From Draconibacterium orientale (GTDB lineage Bacteria; Bacteroidota; Bacteroidia; Bacteroidales; Prolixibacteraceae), in assembly GCA_020726265.1 (NCBI GenBank), contig DYSZ01000006.1:1-49475 (forward strand): a stretch of 49,475 nt of DNA, read 5' to 3'. The position numbers and the translations under genes were made by a program. Under the pieces are notes generated by a model. The model ran no database searches, had not been told where the DNA came from, and saw only the letters and a program-made list of their open reading frames with translations. Positions within the stretch are counted from its first letter, which is position 1, and every line of letters begins with the position of its first letter. Below are positions 8,594-18,904 of the stretch, one piece after another.

Positions 8594-11341
8594 ATGCTTT
8601 TACTACAAACCGGGCCAACTTTCAGTATAAAGAAGAATTTGTGGCTGTTTCTCCCCCTCTTTTTTGCTTTAAATTTTCAACTCGCACATGCACAGGGATT
8701 TTTACACCGGAACGGAAAATACATTTACGACGGAGCCGGAAATGAAGTTATTCTTCGCGGCATTGGCACCGGCAACTGGATGTTGCAGGAAGGTTATATG
8801 ATGCAATCGTCGGATGTGGCGCCAACGCAGCATCAGTTCAGGGCAAAACTGATTAGTACCATCGGCGAAGCAAAAACCGACAGTTTTTATACGGCCTGGC
8901 TGGCAAACCACTTCCGCCGTATCGATGTTGACTCCATGAAATCGTGGGGTTTTAACAGTGTGCGGGTTGCCATGCATTACAAATGGTTTACTCCGCCGAT
9001 TGAAGACGAACCGGTTCAGGGACAAATAACATGGCTCGACAAGGGTTTTACAATGATTGATTCGCTGCTCGACTGGTGTGGCGATAACCAGATGTACCTG
9101 ATTTTAGACCTGCACGGTGCGCCCGGCGGACAGGGAAAAGATGCTGCAATCTCGGATTACGATAAAACAAAACCATCACTTTGGGAAAGCCAGGCAAACA
9201 AAGACAAAACCATTGCGCTGTGGCGTAAAATTGCAGAACGTTACAGCACCGAACCCTGGATTGGCGGCTACGATTTGATAAACGAAACCAACTGGACTTT
9301 TACTGAAGGCAACAATTCAAAATTAAAGGAACTGATGGTAAACATTACAAAAGCCATCAGGGAAGTGGACACAAATCACCTGATAATTATTGAAGGGAAT
9401 GGCTTTGCCAACGATTATTCGGGAATGACTCCGGCATGGGATTCGAACATGGCCTATAGTTTTCATAAATACTGGAATTACAACACGCAGGAATCCATCA
9501 ATTTTGCCATTAATATTCGGAACACTTACAATGTACCAATCTGGCTGGGCGAAACCGGCGAAAACTCAAATTCATGGTTTGCCGAACTTGTAGCGCTCAG
9601 CGAGAAAAACAAAATCGGCTGGTCGTGGTGGCCTGTAAAAAAACCGGGCATCAACAATCCTTTAAAAGTTACTGTAAACAGCGATTATACAAAACTCATC
9701 AATTACTGGAAGGGATCGGCTGCAAATCCCGGCGTGGATGCAGCATTTGCTGCAGTGCTTCAGTTTGCCGAAAACCACAAACTCGAAAACTGTACTTTTC
9801 AGAAAGATGTTGTTGACGCACTCATCCGCCAGCCACACACCACCGAAACCATTCCATTTAAAATATACAAAACCGGCGAACCCATTTTTGCCGTTGACTA
9901 CAACCTTGGAAGAAATGGCTTTGCCTATTTTGATAACGGCACTTCAAATTTCGCACAAAGCACCGGAACTTATACCAACTGGAATCAGGGCTGGAGTTAC
10001 AGAAACGACGGAGTTGATATTGAAACCTGTACCGATGCGAATGCAAACAATGGTTTTAATGTTGGATGGACAGATAACGGAGAATGGATGGAATATACGG
10101 TAGAAGTGGATTCAACCGCTGCATATACTTTAAGTATTCGTTCGGCTTCGGGTTCGGGTGGTTCAAAAGTAAGGCTGGAAACCGGAGGATCTTCAATTTC
10201 ACAGGTAATTAATTTACCCGGAACTTCGGGCTGGACAAACTGGCGAACAACGGAAGTTACAGGAGTTATTCTTGAGAAAGGAACCAGAAAAATCAGGTTT
10301 ATTTTCGATCAGGGGGGATCGAATCTGAATTATTTCAAACTCACAAATCCGGTAAGCACTGATAGCGTGGACTTTAAATATTTATATTCCGAGACATCGG
10401 TAGATGGAAAATTTATTCATCTTACACTTAATAATCCGGTTACAACAGAAAACACAATCTCAACCGAAGGGTTTTCGGTTACAATAAACAATACATCGGT
10501 TGAAACCGACAGTATTTCGGTTGATTCGTCGGGTTTGGTTTTAAAGATTTCTGTAAAGGAAGCTTTGTATTACGGAGGAATTGTAAGGTTAAGTTATTGG
10601 GGCGAAAAAATTGTGAGTGGTACACAACAACTTGAAAAGTTTTCAAATATGGTTGTTGCAAACAAACTTCCGGTGAGATACAATTTGCCGGGAAGAATTC
10701 AATCTGAAAACTATTCATATAATAATGGTATGGTCAGCGAAACCTGCACCGATACCGGAGGTGGGTTCGATATGGGATATGCAGCGCCCGGCGATTATCT
10801 CGATTACCTCGTTTATGTTGCTGATTCGGGGAATTATAAATTTAATTTCAGGGTTGCATCCGAACGGGCATCCAGTCAGCTTATTATTCGAATCGGCGAA
10901 GGAACTTCATTTACAGCAGTTGACACAATTACAGTTACTTCTACTGGTGGTTGGCAAACATGGAAAACTGTAACATCTAATGCGGTTCTTCCCGCAGGCA
11001 GATACACAATGCGCATTTATGTGCGTTCAGGCGAATTTAACACCAACTGGTTCGAGGCGGTGAAAGCGCCAATCACAGGAATAGAAATTGATGCGATTAA
11101 TGATATACGGATTTATCCGAATCCAGCAAATGATAAAGTTACTATTGAAATGGGTGGTTTACAGGGCGGTGAAAAAATAGTGTCCTTTTTCAACGCGAAC
11201 GGACAAATCGTACAAACCAATAAATATTCTGAACCAAATCAGATTGAAATTGATATTTCATATTTCAACAGAGGATTGTATTTTGTGGAGATTAAAGTCG
11301 GAAATGGCTTTCCAAAAACCTCAAAACTGGTGGTAAAGTAA
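8594..11341 (+). CDS. GH5 glycoside hydrolase with two CBM6-like modules and T9SS sorting domain
   Basis: 915 residues from the ATG at 8594, which gives a normal signal peptide ending ALNFQLAHAQ. The GH5 domain covers about residues 35-375: RGIGTGNW, GFNSVRVAMH, LDLHGAPGGQ, the acid/base Glu in YDLINETNW (about E231) and the nucleophile Glu in IWLGETGEN (about E320). A CBM6-like module follows (VDIETCTDANANNGFNVGW), then an immunoglobulin-like linker of SwmB type, a second CBM6-like module (SETCTDTGGGFDMGYAAPGD) and a T9SS tail (IRIYPNPANDKVTIE). GH5 enzymes cleave beta-linked glycans; the HGAPGGQ loop is common in beta-1,3/1,4-glucanase-like subfamilies, but the substrate cannot be fixed. 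Probably secreted to the cell surface. Confidence 0.9.
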   Translation: MLLLQTGPTFSIKKNLWLFLPLFFALNFQLAHAQGFLHRNGKYIYDGAGNEVILRGIGTGNWMLQEGYMMQSSDVAPTQHQFRAKLISTIGEAKTDSFYTAWLANHFRRIDVDSMKSWGFNSVRVAMHYKWFTPPIEDEPVQGQITWLDKGFTMIDSLLDWCGDNQMYLILDLHGAPGGQGKDAAISDYDKTKPSLWESQANKDKTIALWRKIAERYSTEPWIGGYDLINETNWTFTEGNNSKLKELMVNITKAIREVDTNHLIIIEGNGFANDYSGMTPAWDSNMAYSFHKYWNYNTQESINFAINIRNTYNVPIWLGETGENSNSWFAELVALSEKNKIGWSWWPVKKPGINNPLKVTVNSDYTKLINYWKGSAANPGVDAAFAAVLQFAENHKLENCTFQKDVVDALIRQPHTTETIPFKIYKTGEPIFAVDYNLGRNGFAYFDNGTSNFAQSTGTYTNWNQGWSYRNDGVDIETCTDANANNGFNVGWTDNGEWMEYTVEVDSTAAYTLSIRSASGSGGSKVRLETGGSSISQVINLPGTSGWTNWRTTEVTGVILEKGTRKIRFIFDQGGSNLNYFKLTNPVSTDSVDFKYLYSETSVDGKFIHLTLNNPVTTENTISTEGFSVTINNTSVETDSISVDSSGLVLKISVKEALYYGGIVRLSYWGEKIVSGTQQLEKFSNMVVANKLPVRYNLPGRIQSENYSYNNGMVSETCTDTGGGFDMGYAAPGDYLDYLVYVADSGNYKFNFRVASERASSQLIIRIGEGTSFTAVDTITVTSTGGWQTWKTVTSNAVLPAGRYTMRIYVRSGEFNTNWFEAVKAPITGIEIDAINDIRIYPNPANDKVTIEMGGLQGGEKIVSFFNANGQIVQTNKYSEPNQIEIDISYFNRGLYFVEIKVGNGFPKTSKLVVK

Positions 11342-11429
11342 AAAGTATTTCTTCAACCACAAATTTTTCGATAGCCACAGATTAAAACCCATTTCTAAAC
11401 CTCTCGAAAACTGGTAAAGACAACTTTCT

Positions 11430-11797
11430 CTATTTTACAGTTATTTTACAGGCACCCGAAAGTGCATCAATTTTTACATTCGGGTCGAACGAAACAGGGG
11501 ACGCCGCCTCACGGGCAGCGTCCCTTATTTTTTGTGGCGAAACTGTTATTTTGCCGGTCATCAACTCGGTCCGGTTGAAATTGAGCAGGTAATTATTATA
11601 AAAATCGGGATTTTCCTTCGGCAGCACAAATGGTTTCCCGAACCTACCATCCTCGTCAACATGGGCAATAAATGTTCGGGTATGCACGCCGTCGATCCGC
11701 CGGCTGCTGAAAACCAGCCATCTACCGTTGGTTGACCACGAATGATAACTTTCAGTTTCAGTACTGTTCAAACCCTCCGGTTTAATAATTTGTTGTT
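11430..11797 (-). pseudogene. 5'-truncated remnant of a PD40/TolB-like beta-propeller protein
   Basis: Only the C-terminal part of a WD40-like PD40 protein is present. The frame reads TESYHSWSTNGRWLVFSSRR, then a DEDGRFGKPFVLP block, and ends GACKITVK. The family-like sequence continues upstream of the first possible start (TTG at 11771) as IIKPEGL and then hits a stop at 11796-11798, with no ATG, signal peptide or propeller repeats before it. Intact relatives are several hundred residues long, so most of the gene has been lost. It sits at the left edge of the FAS1/SusCD operon, suggesting it was cut when that block arrived or when DNA was deleted. Confidence 0.75.
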
Positions 11798-11839
11798 AAT
11801 AAATATTAAAATTAAATTTTTTCGTTTTAATAATTCTGA

Positions 11840-11847
11840 TAAATTTG
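11840..11847 (+). promoter_or_regulatory. -7 box (TAAATTTG) of the FAS1/SusCD operon
   Basis: An exact TAnnTTTG box 24 bp before the ATG at 11872. It rules out the longer frame that begins at 11845, whose first codon lies inside the box. No good TTTG -33 element is seen, only TTCG about 17 bp upstream. Confidence 0.5.
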
Positions 11848-11871
11848 GACGTTTTTGAAATTCTAAAGATT

Positions 11872-14115
11872 ATGAATAAACCGATAAAATTATTACTGGC
11901 TGCTATAGTAGTGGTTAGTCTATTGGGGATAACAGGATGTGAAGATCACCAGGAAAGATATGACACACCACCCTGGCTCGGTGGTTCGAGCATAGAAACC
12001 CTAAAAGAAAAAGGAAACTACAATACTTTCCTCGAACTAATGGAAAAAGCAAACTATACAGTGCCTGTTTCCAAGCAATTATTTACACTTTTTGTACCCA
12101 ATGACGAGGCCTTTGCAACCTATTTTAAGTCGGTTGGCAAAAACTCGGTGGCTGATTTAACCAAAGATGAAGCGGTGCAGCTATTCACGCTGCATGTTTT
12201 GCCTAATCCACGGTCGAGGTTTCAGTTGGTTTATGAATATGCATGGAGTGAGTTTCAGGGTCCGGATCAGGCTCAAAAAATGGGTGAGTATGCCTCATTA
12301 TTCCATAGAAAGCCAACTCCAAGTACTTCAACTCCTTATTCCGAAGTGGTAAAATACAATACTTCCACCGGTCAAAAGCCAGGAACTGAGTTATTGATTT
12401 ACACCGGCACAAAGAATATACCTCTTTATACAGAAGAATTTTTTGGCGATTTTGGTGGTGATCAAAATGGATCAGACTACCTTTTTATGTATCCCGGCAG
12501 CACCTGGAAGAAAGATTACACACCGAATTTAAAGGCGATGAACTGGCACAATGCACAGGTAATCCCCAATCCCGAAATCCCTGATGAATTAGAAGTTAGA
12601 ACCGCAAGCGGATTTATATATTATCTTGACAGGGTAGTGGCTCCAATGCCAAGTATAGAAGAATACATGCGTGCAAACCTAAATAAATATGGATTATACT
12701 ATGACATTCTGCAAAGATTTGCTACGTATGGCAATACAAAAATCGATGAACAGAGCAGGGTTTTATATAGAAAAAGCTACTCAACTGAACTTTTTGACCT
12801 AGCTCACGAAAGAGGACCTTCCGCTGGAAATGAAGGTGTTATACCACCACAAAATATGTGGACAGCATTTTTACCTCCAAATGATGTTCTGCAGAATTAC
12901 CTGAACAATACCGTACTAAAATATTACGATTCGCTTGACAGTGTACCAAAAGTTACCCTTCAATACATTCTGCAAACTCAGTTATCTGCCCGAATGGTAG
13001 TGATGTCGGCATTGGAAAAAGGTTATTTTAATGCCTTTGGTGATGCTATGAATATTCCGAAATCGGACATTGCTTCCGGGTACATGTGTAGCAACGGAGT
13101 TGTTTACGAGTCAAAAAAAGTGCTCGAGCCAAATGTTTTTACCTGTGTGCCAGGTTTGCTATTTATCGATAAAAATTATTCAACCTTATTATATGCACTA
13201 AATGCGACAAATATGCTTACCAGTCTTTCTAATCCTGACTCTCATGTAACCCTGTTCGCTTCAACCAACGAAGCATTGGAAAAATATGGGATCAGGTATA
13301 ACGCCACCAATGCCATTATAGAATTCCGAAGTCCGGCAGATGGAAAATGGAATCCAATGAGTAATACTGATTTAATCTATTTTGCCCAAGACCAAATATA
13401 TAAGGGCAGGTTATCTGATTTTAGCGGAGAGGGGGGATACGTCGAAATGTATTCCGGAAATTATATTCATTATACAAATAATACAGTAGCCACCGGTGAA
13501 AATCAATTTAAAGGAAATATAGCCGGAGTTACAGAAGTAATAGAAAATGAAATCAACGGATTTTTAGTAAAAATCAATAACCCAGTAGAATCAAGATTTG
13601 TTATGGGTCAATACCTTGTATCTGATCCTGATGTTTCTGAATTTTCCACATTATTAATCAAGGCAAATTTGCTTGATTTAAGATTCAGGGATCCGGTTAC
13701 AAAGGAAGTTATTCCGAACCTTAAATTTCTGGCCTCGGCAAAGTACTGGACTGGGTTTATTCCTACAAATGAAGCAATCAAGAAAGCACGTGAGCAAGGC
13801 ATAATTCCTTATAAATTTCCAACAACTCCTGCCGGCAAAGATTCAATGAATAATTTCATCATGTACCATTTTGTTAAGAATGATGTGGTTTTCGATGATG
13901 GAAAGCTGTCGGGAAATTTAACCACAAACCGTACATACAAAAACGCAGATGGAAAAACAGTAAATGCCACTGTTAAAGTATCAAATATTCCTGAAAATCT
14001 TTCTCTTTATGATGTTTCAGAACAGGTGGTTTTTCTTGATCATGCCAAGGCCAATATTCTTGTCAGAAAAGGTGTTTGCCATAAACTCGACACTGTTTTA
14101 AAATATTATAAATAG
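11872..14115 (+). CDS. Multi-FAS1 (fasciclin) domain lipoprotein, first gene of the SusCD operon
   Basis: 747 residues from the ATG at 11872. The signal KLLLAAIVVVSLLGITGC ends in a lipobox, and Cys is followed by Glu-Asp, a pattern seen in surface-exposed Bacteroidota lipoproteins. There are about four fasciclin-type segments: NYNTFLELMEKANY with FTLFVPNDEAFATYF; YGLYYDILQRFATYG with WTAFLPPNDVLQNYL; a third with TLFASTNEALEKYG; and a fourth with FSTLLIKANLLDL and GFIPTNEAIKKA. FAS1 domains are beta-sheet-rich adhesion or ligand-binding folds. The downstream SusC starts 25 bp after the stop, so this protein probably serves that receptor, perhaps in the surface position that SusE/SusF or other glycan-binding lipoproteins occupy in polysaccharide loci. 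Ligand unknown. Confidence 0.85.
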   Translation: MNKPIKLLLAAIVVVSLLGITGCEDHQERYDTPPWLGGSSIETLKEKGNYNTFLELMEKANYTVPVSKQLFTLFVPNDEAFATYFKSVGKNSVADLTKDEAVQLFTLHVLPNPRSRFQLVYEYAWSEFQGPDQAQKMGEYASLFHRKPTPSTSTPYSEVVKYNTSTGQKPGTELLIYTGTKNIPLYTEEFFGDFGGDQNGSDYLFMYPGSTWKKDYTPNLKAMNWHNAQVIPNPEIPDELEVRTASGFIYYLDRVVAPMPSIEEYMRANLNKYGLYYDILQRFATYGNTKIDEQSRVLYRKSYSTELFDLAHERGPSAGNEGVIPPQNMWTAFLPPNDVLQNYLNNTVLKYYDSLDSVPKVTLQYILQTQLSARMVVMSALEKGYFNAFGDAMNIPKSDIASGYMCSNGVVYESKKVLEPNVFTCVPGLLFIDKNYSTLLYALNATNMLTSLSNPDSHVTLFASTNEALEKYGIRYNATNAIIEFRSPADGKWNPMSNTDLIYFAQDQIYKGRLSDFSGEGGYVEMYSGNYIHYTNNTVATGENQFKGNIAGVTEVIENEINGFLVKINNPVESRFVMGQYLVSDPDVSEFSTLLIKANLLDLRFRDPVTKEVIPNLKFLASAKYWTGFIPTNEAIKKAREQGIIPYKFPTTPAGKDSMNNFIMYHFVKNDVVFDDGKLSGNLTTNRTYKNADGKTVNATVKVSNIPENLSLYDVSEQVVFLDHAKANILVRKGVCHKLDTVLKYYK

Positions 14116-14140
14116 TATAAAAAGTCTAACCAAAGTTAAC

Positions 14141-17100
14141 ATGAAAAAAATACTATTACTTTCGGGCATACTCTTTTGTTTATTATCAGGTTTCAATAAA
14201 GCGGATGGTCAATCTGCCATCATAAAAGGAAAGATCGTAGATTCAGTAACCAAAGAAACACTAATGGCCGTTAATATTGTTGAAATTGATAAAAACGGCA
14301 GGTTTATCAGTGGAACTGTTACCGATATCAATGGAAACTACGTTTTAAAGGTTACCGATCCAAAAAACCAGATTCAGGTTTCGTTTATTGGATACAAAAA
14401 ACAAACCTTTGCAATTGAAGGAAGGACAACAATCGATATCAAACTTGAGACAGAATCATTTGCCGTTGGTGACGTTGTTGTTACCGGTGCTAAAATGGGT
14501 AACGACGGAACGACACAAGTACGAGACAGGGCAACTGCCGTAACCCGGCTCGAGTTAAAGGGTATGGAAACAGTTATGTCAACCTCGGTGGAAGACATGC
14601 TTCAGGGTCGTTTGGGGAATGTTGATATATCATCGGTTTCAGGTGACCCAGGGGCAGGATTGAATATCAGAATCCGAGGAACAGCTTCATTAAATGCACG
14701 TAACAAACCGCTTATCGTAATCAATGGTATTCCTTATGATGCCAATATTGATGACAGTTTTGATTTTGGCAGTGCCGATATTGAAAAATTTGGCAATTTA
14801 ATTGACGTTTCTCCCGAAGATATAGAATCAATAGAAGTTCTGAAAGATGCTGCTTCAACTGCAGTGTGGGGTTCCAGGGCTTCAAACGGGGTGTTGATGA
14901 TAAAAACAAAACGTGGATCAAAATCGAAACCCATTTTTGAATACACCTTTAAAGCAACTTCAGCTCACGAACCCGATCCAATCCCCATGCTCGACGGAGC
15001 AGGGTACGCCCGATTAATTGCCGAAGAACACTATAATGTTACCTACAATACTTTCTTTGCTACAGATGGCGAATTTGACCCGGGTACTTCTGATGAAATT
15101 GCTTTTAACCCTGAGTTCGAGGAATACAACAACTATTCGCAGAATACCAACTGGGTTAAGGAAATTACACAGGTAGCCTTCACTCAACAACATGACTTTT
15201 CAGTGCGGGGAGGGGGTGAAAAATCGCGGTATAATATGTCGATGGGATATTTTGACGAGGGTGGAACTACTATTGGCAATAACCTCGAAAAACTTACCCT
15301 CCGCAGTTCGCTTGACTATGACCTTTCCTCCAAAATTCAATTCATGTCCGATATCATGTTTACAAGGTATAACCAGGATAATACTTATGATGTTGAAGAC
15401 GGTGAATATGGCGGATGGAAATCATTAAGGGCAACTGCCTACCGAAAAATGCCAAACCTTTCGGTTTATGACCTCGATACGCTGGGTAACAGCACGGGTG
15501 AATATTTTACACCTGTTTCAACTTTACAGGGAAGCGCAAGGGACTATTACAACCCGGTTGCATTTGCAAATCTTGGCACACAAAAAAGATTCAAAGACAA
15601 TGCCCGTGCCTTGTTTAGCGTTAAATACAACATCACTCAGCAATTTTGGTGGAAAGCTACAGTAACACTCGACCTTTTCGACCAGAAAATATCGAAATTT
15701 CTGCCTTACAAAGCTATTGGATATAACTATGATAATGATATAACCAACCGTGCTTCCAATGAGTTTTCAAAGAAAAGTTCAATTTTCACCATAAATCAAT
15801 TTTACTACCGTCCTGACTTTGGTACCGATCACGATGTCTCTTTTATGGGTCAGATAGATACCGAAGATTCACGTTCAAGGTGGTATAAAACAGAATCAAG
15901 CCAGTCGGCATCTCCGTTTATTACCGAACCAGTAAATGACAAGCACCTCAATTATTTTGGCGCCAGTTACACCGAATATAAATCGCTTGGTTTTTATGCG
16001 ACAGGTAGCTATAAATGGAGAGATAAATACAGTGTTATGCTTGGAGCCAAGTACGAAGGAAATTCAAAATTTAGTGAGGAAAGCCGCTGGGGTTTGTTTC
16101 CAACTGTTGCAGGATTCTGGCGCCTTTCGGGCGAAGAATTCATGCAAAGTGCCACTTTTATTGACGATTTGAAACTAAGAATGAGTTGGGGGCAAAGTGG
16201 CAACTCTCCTGCCGGAAACTACCTTTACTATAATACCTATAAGGCAGGCTCAAGTTATTCTTATATGGATATGCAGGGAGTTCAGCCCAACGGAATAGAG
16301 CTGACAAGTCTTCAGTGGGAAACCATCGACCAGCTAAACCCCGGACTTTCTTTTATTGGTCTTAACAGCAGGATGAATATTGAATTTGACTATTACGTCA
16401 AAAAAACATTAAACCTTTACCTCGAGAATTCAGGAATTCCGGATCATACAGGTTTTAGCAGTATCGACCGTAACGATGGCGAAATGGAAAACAGGGGGTA
16501 TGAATTTATGATTGACTATACAATTATCCGGAAAAAAGATTTCCAGTTGAATTTTAATCTTAACCTGTCGAGTAACCAAAATAAGGTAATTCGATTGCCC
16601 GAAAACTACAGCCTTGAATATGGCAATATGCTCGAAAATGGAAACTATAAAATCAGTATCACACCAGGAGAACCCCTTGGAGGATTTTTCGGATACGAGT
16701 ATGAAGGAGTATATGTTTCTGATGCCGATGCAATTGTAAAGGATGAAAATGGAGACCCGGTTTATGGTATAGGCTCAGACACTCCCTTGTCAATGATCAT
16801 GGGTGGTCCTTCAGGTTATGTATTTGAAGGTGGTGATGCCAAATATAAAGACCAGAATTACGATGGAAAAATTGATGAACTTGATCTTGTATATCTGGGC
16901 GATTTAAATCCAAAAGTTATGGGTGGTACCGGATTCAGGATTCAATACAAGGGTTTTGTCCTGAACTCCTTCTTTTATTTCAAATACGGACAGGAGATTA
17001 TCAATCAAACCCGCATGGATACCGAAAAAATGTATAACTACGATAATCAGAGTACTGCAACCGATTGGCGCTGGAGAAGAGAAGGTGATATAACCGATAT

Positions 17101-17404
17101 GCCAAGGGCACTTTACAACCAGGGTTTTAACTGGTTAGGTTCCGACCGTTTTGTTGAAGATGGTTCGTACATCAGGTTAAAATCATTATCGCTGAGTTAT
17201 AATGTTAACCCCGAATTTAGCAGACGGTTAAAGTTGAGCGATATGAAATTATTTGCCACTGCATACAATCTTTACACCTGGACCAATTATTCAGGACAGG
17301 ACCCGGATGTTGCTCCGCCAACAAGGCCTGATTCACTGCCAAAAGACTTAAGTAAAACCCCGCCAAGTAAAAGATTCATGCTTGGATTAAATATTATTTT
17401 CTAA
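14141..17404 (+). CDS. SusC-like TonB-dependent outer-membrane receptor 1
   Basis: 1087 residues. Signal peptide MKKILLLSGILFCLLSG, then a carboxypeptidase-regulatory-like domain at about 28-110 (IIKGKIVDSVTKETLMAVNI, FIGYKKQTFAIEG). The plug domain contains VEDMLQGRLGNVDISS, the SusC hallmark GAGLNIRIRGTASLNARNKP, PLIVINGIPYD and VLKDAASTAVWGSRASNGV. The rest is the 22-strand barrel, ending in KRFMLGLNIIF with a terminal Phe as is usual for outer-membrane barrels. There is no STN signalling domain, so it probably does not signal to an anti-sigma factor. SusD follows 18 bp later. With SusD as lid it should import an oligomeric substrate using TonB energy. Confidence 0.97.
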   Translation: MKKILLLSGILFCLLSGFNKADGQSAIIKGKIVDSVTKETLMAVNIVEIDKNGRFISGTVTDINGNYVLKVTDPKNQIQVSFIGYKKQTFAIEGRTTIDIKLETESFAVGDVVVTGAKMGNDGTTQVRDRATAVTRLELKGMETVMSTSVEDMLQGRLGNVDISSVSGDPGAGLNIRIRGTASLNARNKPLIVINGIPYDANIDDSFDFGSADIEKFGNLIDVSPEDIESIEVLKDAASTAVWGSRASNGVLMIKTKRGSKSKPIFEYTFKATSAHEPDPIPMLDGAGYARLIAEEHYNVTYNTFFATDGEFDPGTSDEIAFNPEFEEYNNYSQNTNWVKEITQVAFTQQHDFSVRGGGEKSRYNMSMGYFDEGGTTIGNNLEKLTLRSSLDYDLSSKIQFMSDIMFTRYNQDNTYDVEDGEYGGWKSLRATAYRKMPNLSVYDLDTLGNSTGEYFTPVSTLQGSARDYYNPVAFANLGTQKRFKDNARALFSVKYNITQQFWWKATVTLDLFDQKISKFLPYKAIGYNYDNDITNRASNEFSKKSSIFTINQFYYRPDFGTDHDVSFMGQIDTEDSRSRWYKTESSQSASPFITEPVNDKHLNYFGASYTEYKSLGFYATGSYKWRDKYSVMLGAKYEGNSKFSEESRWGLFPTVAGFWRLSGEEFMQSATFIDDLKLRMSWGQSGNSPAGNYLYYNTYKAGSSYSYMDMQGVQPNGIELTSLQWETIDQLNPGLSFIGLNSRMNIEFDYYVKKTLNLYLENSGIPDHTGFSSIDRNDGEMENRGYEFMIDYTIIRKKDFQLNFNLNLSSNQNKVIRLPENYSLEYGNMLENGNYKISITPGEPLGGFFGYEYEGVYVSDADAIVKDENGDPVYGIGSDTPLSMIMGGPSGYVFEGGDAKYKDQNYDGKIDELDLVYLGDLNPKVMGGTGFRIQYKGFVLNSFFYFKYGQEIINQTRMDTEKMYNYDNQSTATDWRWRREGDITDMPRALYNQGFNWLGSDRFVEDGSYIRLKSLSLSYNVNPEFSRRLKLSDMKLFATAYNLYTWTNYSGQDPDVAPPTRPDSLPKDLSKTPPSKRFMLGLNIIF

Positions 17405-17422
17405 CAATTAAATATTAATTCA

Positions 17423-18883
17423 ATGAGAAAATTCAATATAAAAGGTTCGGTAATAATTGCCCTTTCAGCATTAGTTATTGCAACTACATCATGTCAGGAT
17501 TACTTAACGGTTGCCCCTGAAAATGACCTGATAAAAGAGAAATTCTGGACAAAAACGGCTGATGTAAACAGTGCTCTTGCAGCTACATATAATGCCATGC
17601 GGAAAGCAAGTCTTCAATCATTAATACATGGCGAGGTGCGTGCCGATTTGGTAAATTTTTCAGGTGCCCAGTTTGCCAATTACGCACAAATTGGAGCCAG
17701 CAATATTAGTCCTACAAATCCGGTTGTTAACTGGAAAGATTACTATGCGGCAATTAATCTGGCAAATACACTGATGTTTTATGACGATGAGGTATTTGCA
17801 AAGGACAAAACATTTACAAAAGAGATGATGGAGGCTATTGAAGCCGAAGCGCTGTTTATCCGTTCGTTGTCCTATTTCTATCTTGTGCGTTTATGGAAGG
17901 ATGTTCCGTTGGTTTTGGATGCATCAGTTTCTGACACTACTAATCTTTATATTGGGAAAAGCCCTGAGAATGTAGTTGTCAATCAGATCATCAGCGATCT
18001 TTTGAAAGCCAAGGATATGGCATATACAACAGAATTTCAGGGGAATGATAATCATTATTTTTACGGACGGGCAAACAAATACTCAATTATGGCACTTTTG
18101 GCAGATGTTTACCTTTGGAGTGAACAGTACCAAAAATGCTATGAATACTGCGATTTGTTAATTAATACAGGAATGTATTCTCTTGAAAGTACCGAAACCA
18201 TGTTTAATGTTTTTTATCCGGGCAACTCAGCCTTGGAAAGTATAATTGAACTTCAGTACAATGATGCACTTGATAACCAGGAAAACCCGATTTACTATGA
18301 TTTGGTTCCTACCTATGGGGGCGGGGGAGCAGAAATAGATACACGAAATCTGACCTTAATAATGGACAAGGAAGATCTTCGTCATTACGGAGGTAAAGAA
18401 GCAATATGGAAATACAGGGGAAAAGATGCATTGGGTCTTGTTTCCAGGACAGGAACTGAGCGTGACGCCAATTGGAATATTTACCGGTATGCCGACATAC
18501 TTCTCATAAAGGCCGAAGCAGCAATTGAACTTAACAAGTTTGACGAAGCCAACAACCTGATAAGGGAAAGTTTGTTACGTGCAGGTATGCCTTATGAAGA
18601 TGCTTCTGAAAAAGCTGATTTAAGAGATGCTCTTTTAGACGAAAAAGGAAGGGAGTTTCTTTTCGAAGGAAAACGCTGGTTTGATTTGTTGCGGGCCGCC
18701 AAAAGAAATAAATTTGAAAATAAACAGATTATTATCAGCATGATTCTTTCGGGCGCTGACATTAAGCAACAGGCGATTTTAAAAACAAAAGTATATGATA
18801 CGTTAAGCTATTACTTACCAATAGCTGAACATGAGCTTATTTACAACCAGAACCTGGTTCAGAATCCTTATTACGATCGCTAA
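17423..18883 (+). CDS. SusD/RagB-like nutrient-binding lipoprotein 1
   Basis: 486 residues. Lipoprotein signal ending VIATTSC with mature start QDYLTVAPENDL. SusD-family features are the N-terminal block FWTKTADVNSALAATYNAM, the TPR helices around EAEALFIRSLSYFYLVRLWKDVPLVL (motif shown here in part), YSIMALLADVYLWSEQYQKC and the C-terminal GREFLFEGKRWFDLLRAAK. It sits on the outer face of its SusC partner and captures the ligand. It lies between its SusC (18 bp gap) and a FAS1 lipoprotein (21 bp gap), so all are one operon. Which compound it binds is not readable. Confidence 0.95.
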   Translation: MRKFNIKGSVIIALSALVIATTSCQDYLTVAPENDLIKEKFWTKTADVNSALAATYNAMRKASLQSLIHGEVRADLVNFSGAQFANYAQIGASNISPTNPVVNWKDYYAAINLANTLMFYDDEVFAKDKTFTKEMMEAIEAEALFIRSLSYFYLVRLWKDVPLVLDASVSDTTNLYIGKSPENVVVNQIISDLLKAKDMAYTTEFQGNDNHYFYGRANKYSIMALLADVYLWSEQYQKCYEYCDLLINTGMYSLESTETMFNVFYPGNSALESIIELQYNDALDNQENPIYYDLVPTYGGGGAEIDTRNLTLIMDKEDLRHYGGKEAIWKYRGKDALGLVSRTGTERDANWNIYRYADILLIKAEAAIELNKFDEANNLIRESLLRAGMPYEDASEKADLRDALLDEKGREFLFEGKRWFDLLRAAKRNKFENKQIIISMILSGADIKQQAILKTKVYDTLSYYLPIAEHELIYNQNLVQNPYYDR

Positions 18884-18904
18884 AAAAAATTAAAAGTTAT
18901 TGTT

